DNA of 57,427 bases, from the NCBI GenBank assembly GCA_938023735.1, contig CALJDK010000143.1, positions 1 through 57,427 of the forward strand. Reading direction: 5' to 3'. This DNA comes from an uncultured Acidimicrobiales bacterium. GTDB lineage: Bacteria; Actinomycetota; Acidimicrobiia; Acidimicrobiales; SHLQ01. A program made the translations under genes and the position numbers. Under the pieces are notes generated by a model. It was given only the letters and a program-made list of their open reading frames with translations. It was not told the DNA's origin and did not search any database. This document shows positions 46,193 to 54,422 of this stretch, piece by piece (the first letter of the stretch is position 1; each line of letters begins with the position of its first letter).

Positions 46193-46972
46193 TCAGGCCA
46201 CTCCGGTCACGGTGACTGACCCGAGATGGCTATAGCTAGCCGTAGCGGTTGTCCCGACAGCGAGTGGACGAGCGTCGGTGGCGGCGCCTGCCATCACCAA
46301 CCAACCAGCTTCGAGTTTCTGGCCGTGTTTACCGAGGTGGTTAGCGAGCATGGCCACGCACTCGGCGGGGCTACCCAGCAGCGCTGCGCCGGTGGCGGTG
46401 CCGGTGACCTCGCCGTCGACCTCGAAGAGACAACCTAGGGTTCGAAGGTCGGCATCGCGAGGCGCAACGCCATCTGAGCCAATAACTACCCGAGCTGCCG
46501 AGGTGTTGTCGGCAATCACGTCGGGAAGCGTGAACGAGAACGCCTCGTAGCGCGAGTCGATGACTTCGATGCCGCCTACAACGCTGGCGGTGGCGTCGAG
46601 CACGTCGTCGGCGGTTACGCCCGGACCACTCAGGTCTTCGGCCAGGTTGAGCACGATCTCGGGCTCGCACCGAGGGTGAATCAACTCACCCAGCGATGCC
46701 TGACCGTCGGACAAAACCGAGCTGGCCAGGACCCAGCCGTACACCGGCTCGTCCACACCCATCTGCTCCTGCTTCGCAATGGACGTAAGCCCCAGCTTTG
46801 CGCCAGCAAGCGTGTCGCCCCGACCGAGCTGCAGCTCGAGCAATGCCGCCTGGATGGCGTAGGCATCGTCGATGCTCAGCTCGTCGACTTGTTTGGTGAT
46901 GGCTTGCACTTCAGATCGGGCATCGACCCCATCGAGCAGATACTGCGCCCACCGCGCGTGATCGATTGTCAC
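46193..46972 (-). CDS. 4-oxalocrotonate decarboxylase (2-oxo-3-hexenedioate decarboxylase)
   Basis: A 259-residue paralogue of the hydratase. AGAKLGLTSIAKQEQMGVDEPVYGWV matches DmpH decarboxylases, which release CO2 from 2-oxo-3-hexenedioate and work in complex with the hydratase. RCEPEIVLNL and GIEVIDSRYEAF carry the metal site. The start was placed at the GTG at 46972, which shares its first base with the TAG stop of the Rieske gene (TAGTG) and has GGCAGGG upstream; a longer frame would run far into that gene. Confidence 0.9.
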   Translation of the reverse strand: MTIDHARWAQYLLDGVDARSEVQAITKQVDELSIDDAYAIQAALLELQLGRGDTLAGAKLGLTSIAKQEQMGVDEPVYGWVLASSVLSDGQASLGELIHPRCEPEIVLNLAEDLSGPGVTADDVLDATASVVGGIEVIDSRYEAFSFTLPDVIADNTSAARVVIGSDGVAPRDADLRTLGCLFEVDGEVTGTATGAALLGSPAECVAMLANHLGKHGQKLEAGWLVMAGAATDARPLAVGTTATASYSHLGSVTVTGVA

Positions 46973-48231
46973 TATGACCCTGCCAATTCGTTTCGGGCCG
47001 CTTGGGCATCCATATGAAGCTTCTTCATGAACTCGGCTTGTGGGCTGTATTTCATCGACCCGTTGTCGATCCACTCGGTGGCGAATTCGGCGCCGCGACC
47101 AAACTTCGAACGCTCGAGCGGCAGCTTGATGACATCGTGGGGCTCACGCATGACGGCGATGGGGTCGCGCCCTTCGGCTACTGCGTCGATCTGTTCCTTG
47201 AACATGCGACGACAGGCGATAACACCGACATCGCTCTTGGTGATCTTCTCGTTGACTCGGTCGGCGATCTCGCCCTGGGTGACCCAGGCCATGATGTCCT
47301 GACCCTCGATGTAATCGACGATGTAGGTGCCGTCAGGTTCGATCCACTCGTACTCGTAATCGATGCACGGCGGGTTCTCGGGAATCTCGCCGCCCTCGGG
47401 CGCGTGCACGGTGTAGAAGATCATGTAGGTGTGGGTGTCGTCGACCGGCACCCGAATCTGCATCTGGAACACTCCGTTGCCGCCAACCCACATCTTATAG
47501 GGGAACACCAATGGATGGCCGATCTTCCAGTCGTCAGATTCCTCGTCCTGCCCCACCAGTAACCGACGCTTGATGATGCCGTGTTCGAACGGATCGAACG
47601 CCACCCTCTCGTGTTTGTTGCCACCGAACGCGCTGGGCATGGGGATGTTCTTCCACTTCGCGATGAACTCGAAGTAGTTCCCGTGCAATGCCTCGACATG
47701 GTACGGGTCGACTGCATTCTCCATAATCTGGAGCCAGTTGCACGGCAGCATCGAGTGCCCGATATCGCGCACCCCATCCATCACGTACGCCTCATAGCGA
47801 GGCAGCTCGGGCACCGGGCCGTCGCCCACGTACACCCACACCATACCGCCCAACTCCTGGGCCGATCCCGATCGAACACCACAGCCCTCGCGGAATTTGG
47901 GCGACGAGTCGGGCTCGGCGAGGATGTCAACACACTGGCCATCGGTGTCGAACTTCCAACCATGGTACCCACAGCGCAGACCATCGTTTTCGACGATGCC
48001 GTACACCAGCGATGCGCCCCGGTGCGGACAGCGTTCGTCGACGATGCCGTAGTTGCCTTCCTCGGTGCGGAACACCGCCCAGTTCTCGCCGAGAAGGCGG
48101 ATCTGCTTGATCGGGAACTCATTGAGCTCGCGGGTCATCACCACCGGGTACCAGTAGTGCCGAAGGACGTCGCCCATCGGCGTGCCGGGGCCCACCTGGG
48201 TGAGTGCGTCGTTTTCTTCTTTGGTCAACAT
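46972..48231 (-). CDS. Rieske non-haem iron oxygenase, alpha subunit
   Basis: A 419-residue ring-hydroxylating or demethylating oxygenase of the phthalate dioxygenase-like group. The Rieske cluster ligands are C68 and H70 (CPHRG) and C87 and H90 (CGYHGWKF). The mononuclear iron site shows D175, H178 and H183 (NAVDPYHVEALHG). No beta subunit, ferredoxin or reductase gene is in the window, so electrons must come from a partner encoded elsewhere. It sits between the phosphoryl-transfer genes and the lower meta-cleavage genes. Three 15-bp direct repeats lie just upstream (48258-48295). Confidence 0.93.
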   Translation of the reverse strand: MLTKEENDALTQVGPGTPMGDVLRHYWYPVVMTRELNEFPIKQIRLLGENWAVFRTEEGNYGIVDERCPHRGASLVYGIVENDGLRCGYHGWKFDTDGQCVDILAEPDSSPKFREGCGVRSGSAQELGGMVWVYVGDGPVPELPRYEAYVMDGVRDIGHSMLPCNWLQIMENAVDPYHVEALHGNYFEFIAKWKNIPMPSAFGGNKHERVAFDPFEHGIIKRRLLVGQDEESDDWKIGHPLVFPYKMWVGGNGVFQMQIRVPVDDTHTYMIFYTVHAPEGGEIPENPPCIDYEYEWIEPDGTYIVDYIEGQDIMAWVTQGEIADRVNEKITKSDVGVIACRRMFKEQIDAVAEGRDPIAVMREPHDVIKLPLERSKFGRGAEFATEWIDNGSMKYSPQAEFMKKLHMDAQAARNELAGS

Positions 48232-48257
48232 AAGGGTGCTCCTAGACAGGTCCTAGT

Positions 48258-48295
48258 AACAGTGATCTTCGAAACAGTGATCTTTGAAACAGTGA
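48258..48295. repeat. 15-bp direct repeats upstream of the Rieske gene
   Basis: AACAGTGATCTTCGA, then AACAGTGATCTTTGA, then a partial third copy (AACAGTGA), head to tail in the 87-bp gap between the phospho-histidine subunit gene and the Rieske gene. This could be a regulator binding array, an mRNA element or a slippage product. Confidence 0.85.
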
Positions 48296-48318
48296 ACAGG
48301 CTGAGGCGGTGTTGCCGC

Positions 48319-50109
48319 CTACAGGATGGTGACTTTGCCCGATGAACCGTCGACCTGAATACGGTCGCCGGTCTTGATCTTGTCGGTGCCGAAGCCCGTA
48401 CCGGTGACGGCGGGTACGCCGTACTCGCGACACACGATTGCGGCGTGACTCATCATGCCGCCGATGTCGGTGACACAGGCTTGAATCTTGGGGAACACCG
48501 GCGCCCAGCTGGGCGCGGTGATGGGCGCCACCAGGATCTCGCCCTGCTCGAGGTCGTTGACCTCTTCGGGCGTGCGAACGATGCGAGCGATGCCTTCGAC
48601 CAAGCCCGGCGAGGCCGCCATGCCGGTGAGTTCGTTGTCGGCAGCGTCCTCGGAGCCAAGCCAGTTAGCTACCGAATCTGAGGTGATGCCCCACAACATA
48701 ATGGTGAAGGGTTCGGTGATGACCTCGGGTGGTTCTCCGAGCGCTTTGGGCGCCTTCCATGCATCGAGCTTGGCGTGGATTGCCCGACGCTTCTCGACGA
48801 TGGGCGCCCAGTGGGCAGCCGAGGCGGTAGGGCTGTTGACGGCCCAGTTGGCGTAGTAATCCCACAAGACCTCGTTGACTTCATCACGGCGGATGAACAG
48901 CAGGTCGTCGGCGGAGCCGAGCAGGCCATCCTTCTCCAGGGTGGCGCCGAGTTCCTTGAGCTTGCGCCACACGACCGACATGGTCCAGTGCTCGATGTAG
49001 AAGTTGTGGTTCTCCACGTACGGGAAGACCACGCGGGCCAGGCCGAGCTTGCCGTCGAAGGCTTCGCGATCTTCGTCGGAGTCGAGCAGGTCGCGGTATT
49101 CGCTGACAACCCGATCGCGCTCGGCGCGGATGGCCTCGATGGGGCGACTGATGTCCTCGCCGGCCTCGATGCGGGCGATGTAGTCCTTCATGAACGTGTA
49201 CGGGATGTCGGGGTTCTCGACCCAGATCTTGTCGAAGTGGTAGAAGCCGTTACCCGACGTGAAGTTGAACCACGGGTCTGCGGCTTCATCCCAGGCCGCC
49301 TGGAACTGGGCACCGGCATCGCCTTCGAGTACCACGTTGTTGGGGTCATCGAACGCCCGGGCGATTCCGAGGTCGACCGCCTTCTGCGCCAGGCCCTTGA
49401 GCTCTTCGTTGGGCCGGAACAGGTCGACTTCGACGCCAGCCACCATCTTGGCGATACCAAGGTCGGGGATCGACGGGAATGCCTCCTTGCAGAATCCGAA
49501 GAAGTCGAGGTAGGCGGCGTAGCCGAGGTTGAGGAACTCGAAGTGGTAGCTCCACGCCTGGTGGATGAGGTCCTTGAACTTGTTGTACTCGCTCATCAGT
49601 TTGGTTCCCGAGCCCTGCCCCGCACCGCTGGTGATGACGTCGAGTTCTTCCATCTCGGGAAGTGGGTTGAAGTCGATCGCTTCAATCTCGGTGATAGTGC
49701 TCTTCACCTTCTCGAGCCAGTTGTCATACAGGCTGTCCCAGTTACCAAAGTAGTGACCGGCCCGCTCCATGAACTGCGGAACCCGAGCTTCGATCTGCGA
49801 CGGGTCGACGCCCACTGGCGAGAGAAACGCATAGCCATAGAGAATGCGGAAGTCCACACCGTCGGCTGGCGGAATCCGGTAGTGGCGGCTGTTCATCTGG
49901 CTGAGCGAGGCAAGGGCAACCTCCATAAAGGTGGCATCCCACGGGGTAAGCGCTTTGCCCCAATGCATCGAATCCCAGAACCAGAAGCGGTTGTCTTCAT
50001 ACTCTTTGCGGTACTCGCTAAACGAGGACGAGTACGGATACAACTCCTCCCAGCCTTCTATGTCGGCTGGGCCTTCGATCTCGAATGGGCTTGGAAAGCG
50101 GTTACTCAT
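48319..50109 (-). CDS. PEP-synthase-like phospho-histidine subunit (split phosphotransferase)
   Basis: 596 residues. The C-terminal ~90 residues form the mobile phospho-histidine domain of PEP synthase/PPDK, with the catalytic H555 in TDIGGMMSHAAIVCREYGVPAVTGTG. The N-terminal ~480 residues are not a PEP-synthase ATP or pyruvate domain but a Trp- and Asp-rich region that probably binds the acceptor. This layout matches the alpha subunit of phenylphosphate synthase and the Corynebacterium 4-alkylphenol-phosphorylating CreHI system. The ATP-binding partner is the preceding gene of the operon, 96 bp away. It should carry phosphate from ATP to a phenolic hydroxyl, forming an aryl phosphate; the substrate is inferred from neighbours only. 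Confidence 0.82.
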   Translation of the reverse strand: MSNRFPSPFEIEGPADIEGWEELYPYSSSFSEYRKEYEDNRFWFWDSMHWGKALTPWDATFMEVALASLSQMNSRHYRIPPADGVDFRILYGYAFLSPVGVDPSQIEARVPQFMERAGHYFGNWDSLYDNWLEKVKSTITEIEAIDFNPLPEMEELDVITSGAGQGSGTKLMSEYNKFKDLIHQAWSYHFEFLNLGYAAYLDFFGFCKEAFPSIPDLGIAKMVAGVEVDLFRPNEELKGLAQKAVDLGIARAFDDPNNVVLEGDAGAQFQAAWDEAADPWFNFTSGNGFYHFDKIWVENPDIPYTFMKDYIARIEAGEDISRPIEAIRAERDRVVSEYRDLLDSDEDREAFDGKLGLARVVFPYVENHNFYIEHWTMSVVWRKLKELGATLEKDGLLGSADDLLFIRRDEVNEVLWDYYANWAVNSPTASAAHWAPIVEKRRAIHAKLDAWKAPKALGEPPEVITEPFTIMLWGITSDSVANWLGSEDAADNELTGMAASPGLVEGIARIVRTPEEVNDLEQGEILVAPITAPSWAPVFPKIQACVTDIGGMMSHAAIVCREYGVPAVTGTGFGTDKIKTGDRIQVDGSSGKVTIL

Positions 50110-50205
50110 TGCGGTGTTCCCCCTGGATGTTCTGAATTGCGGTTCTGGTTCTTTGGATTGGATGTGGGTAGGTAGTGGTGCGGATACGTGTGTGGTGTGA
50201 TCTGG

Positions 50206-51369
50206 CTAGTTCTGCTTCTTGTCGTGGAGCGGCGAAACCAAGGTCGAAACGATCGACGACATGGCGTCATAACCGCCCTTGCTTACCGACTTCTTGGGTT
50301 TCTGTGACCACACGGTTTCGGGTCGGCTCTGGAGCATCACTACGTTTTCGCCGGCTGGCAGATGTTTATCGAGTGCCCACTCGACATCTTGTGGGCAGCC
50401 GTAGTGCTTCTCGGCCCGACGAGCGAGAATGGCGATTGCGGTGAGGTCTTCGTCGGTTACCGCCGGTGCGGTGCGGCGATCGCCGGTGATCTCGAGCTTC
50501 TCGACGGCACCCGATTCGGTCAGGCAGTACTCGATTCCTTTGTCGGAGATCTCGCGTTTGATCACTTCGCGGAGAACCTTGTCGACCAGGAAGTTGTCGG
50601 GCGTAACCTCGCCCGACACCACCGCTTCGCCGAGGCCCCATGATGCGTCGATGGCCACCTGCGATTTGTCGCCGTTAGTGGGGTTAAGCGTGAAGGCCAC
50701 ACCCGACGAGATCGGGTCGACCATCTTCTGCACACCCACCGACATGGCGATGGCTTGATGGAGGTAGCCCATCGAGTGGCGGTACGCGATGGCCCGGTCC
50801 GTGAAGATCGATGACCAACACTTCCGAACGTTCTCGACCACCGCGTCGGCCCCGATGATCCACAGGAATGTGTCCTGCTGGCCCGCGAACGAGGCATCGG
50901 GGAGGTCTTCGGCCGTCGCCGATGAGCGGACGGCAACCGGAACGTTCTCGACGCCGCAGTGCTTGCAGAGAGCCTCGTACGCCGCATGAATGTCGGCGAC
51001 GACGGCCTCGGGAACCGGTTCGGCTTCGACCAGTGCCCGGATCTTCTCGGACGTAACCACGTTGGCGGCAAAGTCATCGTGGTCGATGCTTCGCAACAGG
51101 TCATTGACCTTCGAAACCAGTTGTTCGTTGCGCCAGATCTGGTCGTAGGCGACGGTGGTGACGGCAAACCCGGGCGGCACCGGCAGCTCGGCCATCATCA
51201 TCTCGCCCAGGCTGGCGTTCTTGCCACCAACGAACGGCTTGTGCTCGTGCTCGTAGCGGTCGTACCAGACGATGTGTTCGGTCATTGCTGCATCAACCCT
51301 TCGTGCGGTGAAAGACCGGACGGTCGGGAGTTCCTTCTCCCAGTCGACGATCGGACAGGATTCGCACAT
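50206..51369 (-). CDS. PEP-synthase-like ATP-binding subunit (split phosphotransferase)
   Basis: 387 residues, corresponding only to the N-terminal ATP-grasp part of PEP synthase. GGKNASLGEM (48-57), AVRSSATAEDLPDASFAGQQDT with R148, DASWGLGEAVVSGEVTPD and the closing LQSRPETVWS are all intact. It lacks the His domain and the PEP/pyruvate barrel; the His domain is encoded by the next gene. It should phosphorylate that histidine using ATP. The ATG at 51369 was chosen for its GGGAGAA site; an ATG at 51285 also has AAGGG upstream and would start at the family N-terminus, removing a CESC-containing leader of 28 residues. It resembles PpsB/CreI-type subunits. Confidence 0.85.
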   Translation of the reverse strand: MCESCPIVDWEKELPTVRSFTARRVDAAMTEHIVWYDRYEHEHKPFVGGKNASLGEMMMAELPVPPGFAVTTVAYDQIWRNEQLVSKVNDLLRSIDHDDFAANVVTSEKIRALVEAEPVPEAVVADIHAAYEALCKHCGVENVPVAVRSSATAEDLPDASFAGQQDTFLWIIGADAVVENVRKCWSSIFTDRAIAYRHSMGYLHQAIAMSVGVQKMVDPISSGVAFTLNPTNGDKSQVAIDASWGLGEAVVSGEVTPDNFLVDKVLREVIKREISDKGIEYCLTESGAVEKLEITGDRRTAPAVTDEDLTAIAILARRAEKHYGCPQDVEWALDKHLPAGENVVMLQSRPETVWSQKPKKSVSKGGYDAMSSIVSTLVSPLHDKKQN

Positions 51370-51421
51370 TGCTGCTTCTCCCACGGTGATTTTCTTAAAG
51401 TCATCTGGTGCGGATCGGTAG

Positions 51422-52513
51422 TCATACCTTGCCCTCACCAGCGGGTTCCAACGGTTTCGTAAAGCCGGCCCAGTCGTCGTCGACCTTCCAAGTGGGGAGT
51501 TGGTCGATCTGGGGGACCTTTATCTCCTGCACCCGGTTGCGGTACGACACGGTTGCATCGCGGCCGTTGACCGTGTGTTCGTCGTCGGCCAAAAGCTTCA
51601 CGCGAACGTGCTCGATGTTGTACGGCTCGCCGGGGTCGTAACCCAGCGCGCTGACCGCGAACGCCCGGATGCATCCCGAGTGGGTTGCGTTGACTAGGCG
51701 AGCGCCGGGGAACTCGGCCGAGAGTCGGTTGATGCCGGCCCAGAACCTGCGCACACACATGGCTGGCGGTTCGAAGTGCATGAGCGGGATGGTGAGCCAG
51801 TGAGCGATGGGGTCTCCCCCGCCCTGTTGGGTGCGCCAGAAGCGATCCATCTCAACCACCCACTGCGGCCGGTCGCGTGCGGCCGATCGTTCGAAGCCTT
51901 CGAGGATGGCGCTGTATTCGCGAAATGCTGCGGTGACGTCCTTGAGACCATCGGGAGCGACGAAACCAAAGTTGCGGAATTCGTTGGCCACCGCCGGCTC
52001 GACGATGGTGATGTCCTTTTCGTATTGCACGAGGCCGTCGACAAGGCCCCGGTGAATCTGTTGGGCGGTTTCGGTGGCGCGGGCGGTTGCTGCGTGCCGG
52101 AACACCACGGTCTCGCCGCTCTTGATTCGGCGGGCCATGGTCTTGCCCCAGCCGTGAGCCTGCCAAACCCCTTGCGGCGTGAGGCCGGAGTCGGTGGAGT
52201 AGCCCTGTGTTTCGCCGTGACGCACCAGGTACACATCGTTGCGGAGACCGCGGGCCATACCGGGCGGCGGTGAGATCTCTTTGTTGCGGTTGTCTTCGGT
52301 GAGCGCCTGCTGTTGGGGAAGCGACGCCCGTTGCCACAACGGGGTGTCGTCGACCGCCGAAGGAGCAGCCTGGTTGCGGAACCGGCGCAGGTACAGCGGC
52401 GTTGCTTCGTCGGTAGTTTCTTCGTCGCCCTTTATCTCCTGCCCCTCGGCTTCGAGGTAGCGGGCCAAGTAGAGCGGAGCGCCGTGCCGATCGTTCTGCG
52501 GTGTCTCACTCAT
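51422..52513 (-). CDS. Histidine phosphatase superfamily protein with repeat-bearing N-terminus
   Basis: 363 residues. From residue ~92 it is a phosphoglycerate mutase-like histidine phosphatase: LVRHGETQ with nucleophile H99, FRHAATARATETA with the second Arg, and NATHSGCIRAF with the second His. The N-terminal ~85 residues look disordered and repeat a short motif three times (PLYLARYL, PLYLRRF, PLWQRASL). The domain could dephosphorylate the aryl phosphate product or a phospho-histidine on the neighbouring subunit. The ATG at 52513 overlaps the stop of the extradiol gene (ATGA), coupling it to the operon; the frame extends 26 codons further upstream without support. Confidence 0.82.
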   Translation of the reverse strand: MSETPQNDRHGAPLYLARYLEAEGQEIKGDEETTDEATPLYLRRFRNQAAPSAVDDTPLWQRASLPQQQALTEDNRNKEISPPPGMARGLRNDVYLVRHGETQGYSTDSGLTPQGVWQAHGWGKTMARRIKSGETVVFRHAATARATETAQQIHRGLVDGLVQYEKDITIVEPAVANEFRNFGFVAPDGLKDVTAAFREYSAILEGFERSAARDRPQWVVEMDRFWRTQQGGGDPIAHWLTIPLMHFEPPAMCVRRFWAGINRLSAEFPGARLVNATHSGCIRAFAVSALGYDPGEPYNIEHVRVKLLADDEHTVNGRDATVSYRNRVQEIKVPQIDQLPTWKVDDDWAGFTKPLEPAGEGKV

Positions 52514-53430
52514 GAGTGCACCGACATGAATCCGGGGTCGACCTGCCCCTTGTAGGTAAAGATTGCCCGGCCCATCTCGGCTTCGGTCCATGTGGTCGGC
52601 TCATCGTCGGGGTCGAACCAGTATCCACCGGTGTAGACCTCGTTGCGGTTGCCTGCGGGGTCGAAGAAGTAGAGCCCGCAACCGCGGGTGGCTCCGTGGC
52701 GGGTTGGTCCGGCGTCGATTTCGATGCCGTGGTAGGCGCAGGTATCGGCGGCGGTCCGCAGGTCGTTCCACTCGTCGACCCAGTAGGCCAGGTGATGAAA
52801 GCCGCCGTCAGGGCCGGTGAGAAACGCGATGTCGTGGGGCGTGTGGGTGCGCTCGAGGAACGTGGTGAGCTGATGCCCGTCGTCGGCCATGATCTGCTCG
52901 GTGAGGCGAAACTCGAGCACGTTCTGAAAGAACGCCGTAACGCCGTCGACGTCTTCAGCCAAGAGGAAGATATGGTCGATGCGCGGCGGGTGCATGCCCT
53001 TGAGCCCGTCGGGAGCGGGCGGCGGATTGATGAGGGTGAGACCGTTACCAACCTGCGCCTGGCCATGTTCGAGGTCGATCACATGACCGCTGGGCGCGGT
53101 AAACCGAACGACGGTTCCCGACGCCGCGTTGAGTGCGCCCGGTTCGTGCCAGGCAAAATCGATGCCTTCGGCTTCGACCCGGGCTGCGAGTCGATCGAGT
53201 TCGCCGCGCTCGATCACTTTGAACGCCAGACTGTTGAGGCCATAGGTGGGCGCTTCGGTGAGGATAAGCGAGTGATGCTGGAGCTCGTCCCACCCTTTCA
53301 GGTAGGAGCGTCCAGGCTCGGCGGCGGTGAGTACAAGGCCGACAACCTCGGCGTAGTACGCGGTTGCGAGTTGCAGATCGGGCACTCGCACTTCGGCGTG
53401 CGAGAGACGGAGGATTCCGGGCGAGCTCAT
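52510..53430 (-). CDS. Class I extradiol ring-cleavage dioxygenase (VOC), copy 1
   Basis: 306 residues in two VOC domains, as in catechol 2,3-dioxygenase. The iron ligands are H153 (PRIDHIFL), H212 or H213 (GGFHHLAYW) and E264 (GNRNEVYTGGY), at nearly the same numbering as XylE (153, 214, 265). The second-sphere stretch GPTRHG is present. It should cleave a catechol next to one hydroxyl, giving a yellow 2-hydroxymuconic semialdehyde-type product. It is coupled by 4-bp overlaps to the second copy upstream and to the phosphatase downstream. Confidence 0.93.
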   Translation of the reverse strand: MSSPGILRLSHAEVRVPDLQLATAYYAEVVGLVLTAAEPGRSYLKGWDELQHHSLILTEAPTYGLNSLAFKVIERGELDRLAARVEAEGIDFAWHEPGALNAASGTVVRFTAPSGHVIDLEHGQAQVGNGLTLINPPPAPDGLKGMHPPRIDHIFLLAEDVDGVTAFFQNVLEFRLTEQIMADDGHQLTTFLERTHTPHDIAFLTGPDGGFHHLAYWVDEWNDLRTAADTCAYHGIEIDAGPTRHGATRGCGLYFFDPAGNRNEVYTGGYWFDPDDEPTTWTEAEMGRAIFTYKGQVDPGFMSVHS

Positions 53431-54335
53431 GTGTGCACCGTGGCAAACCGTTGGTTCAACACACCCTCGTAATAGAACACCGCACGTCCTTCTTGGTCGT
53501 TGGTCCAGGTGATGGTGGGAAAGTCGGGATCTGGCCGGTAGCCGCCGGTGAACACTTCGTTCCGGGTGCCCATGGGGTCAAAGAAGTAGATGGTGTTGCC
53601 GCGAGTCAGGCCGTGACGGGTTGGACCGACATCGATGGTCACGCCGTTGTAGGCCAAGATGTCGGCCGCTTTGCGGATGTGATCCCAGTCGTCGAGCCAG
53701 AACGAGAAGTGGTGCAGCGCACCATTTGGCCCCTGAACAAACGCGATGTCGTGTGGCTTGGCAGAACGCTCGAGGAACGCAATGGTCTGGTGACCTTGGC
53801 CGTTGAGGAGTTGTTCGGTGAGGCGGAAATCGAGCACGTCCTGAAAGAATGCTGCCGCTACCGGCACCTCTTCGGCATGCACGAGCAGGTGGTCGATACG
53901 AGGCGGTGCGATTCCGACCAGCCCCTGCGGTACTGGAGGCGGATTGGTGAGCGGCAAGCGGCCGCCGACCTTGTGCACATCGGCCACCAGCTCCATTTGT
54001 TGGCCCGATGGCAGCTCGAACCGGATCGACTCACCCTGACCGATCTCTTCGCCGTTGGCGATTCGTTCAACCGGATGCCCGGCCGCTTCGATGCGGGCCT
54101 CGAAGTGATCGAGATCATCGGCGTGCTCGACCTTGAAGGCGAACCGGTCGAGACCGACTCGTGTATCGAGCCGAACGGCCAAGCAGTGGTGATCGCGCTC
54201 GTCCCAGCACTTGAAGAAAATTCTGTCGTCGGTGCGCTCGGTGATATCGAGACCCATCACCTGTGTGTAGTACGCGGCGGCGAGCTCGAGGTCGGTGACC
54301 ATGATGTCGATGTGGCTTAAACGCAAAATCCCCAT
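53427..54335 (-). CDS. Class I extradiol ring-cleavage dioxygenase (VOC), copy 2
   Basis: 302 residues, clearly paralogous to copy 1 along its whole length. Iron ligands are H149 (PRIDHLLV), H208 or H209 (ALHHFSFW) and E260 (GTRNEVFTGGY), so it should be active too. The N-terminal domain differs most from copy 1 (RLDTRVGLDRFAFKV against APTYGLNSLAFKV). The ATG at 54335 is chosen because it begins the conserved MGILRLSH; the frame extends nine codons further. It is the first gene of the operon, facing iclR with an 87-bp gap that holds the palindrome at 54379-54395. Confidence 0.93.
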   Translation of the reverse strand: MGILRLSHIDIMVTDLELAAAYYTQVMGLDITERTDDRIFFKCWDERDHHCLAVRLDTRVGLDRFAFKVEHADDLDHFEARIEAAGHPVERIANGEEIGQGESIRFELPSGQQMELVADVHKVGGRLPLTNPPPVPQGLVGIAPPRIDHLLVHAEEVPVAAAFFQDVLDFRLTEQLLNGQGHQTIAFLERSAKPHDIAFVQGPNGALHHFSFWLDDWDHIRKAADILAYNGVTIDVGPTRHGLTRGNTIYFFDPMGTRNEVFTGGYRPDPDFPTITWTNDQEGRAVFYYEGVLNQRFATVHT

Positions 54336-54378
54336 TGCCGAGCAACCTATGCCAACGGTCACAGGGAAGGGAAGGCTG

Positions 54379-54395
54379 ATCCCGCATAGCGGGAT
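54379..54395. promoter_or_regulatory. Putative IclR operator 1
   Basis: Perfect palindrome ATCCCGCATAGCGGGAT (7-bp arms, 3-bp spacer) in the divergent gap, about 44 bases before the first extradiol gene and 28 before iclR. Its near-copy at 55269 and its position next to the regulator gene make it the likely binding site. This is inference from layout. Confidence 0.65.
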
Positions 54396-54422
54396 GCGGG
54401 CGAATGCCGTACCTTTGCAGCC

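Noticed and set aside
48258..48295. Replication iterons
   Set aside because: Only two and a half copies inside an operon, with no replication gene in the window.
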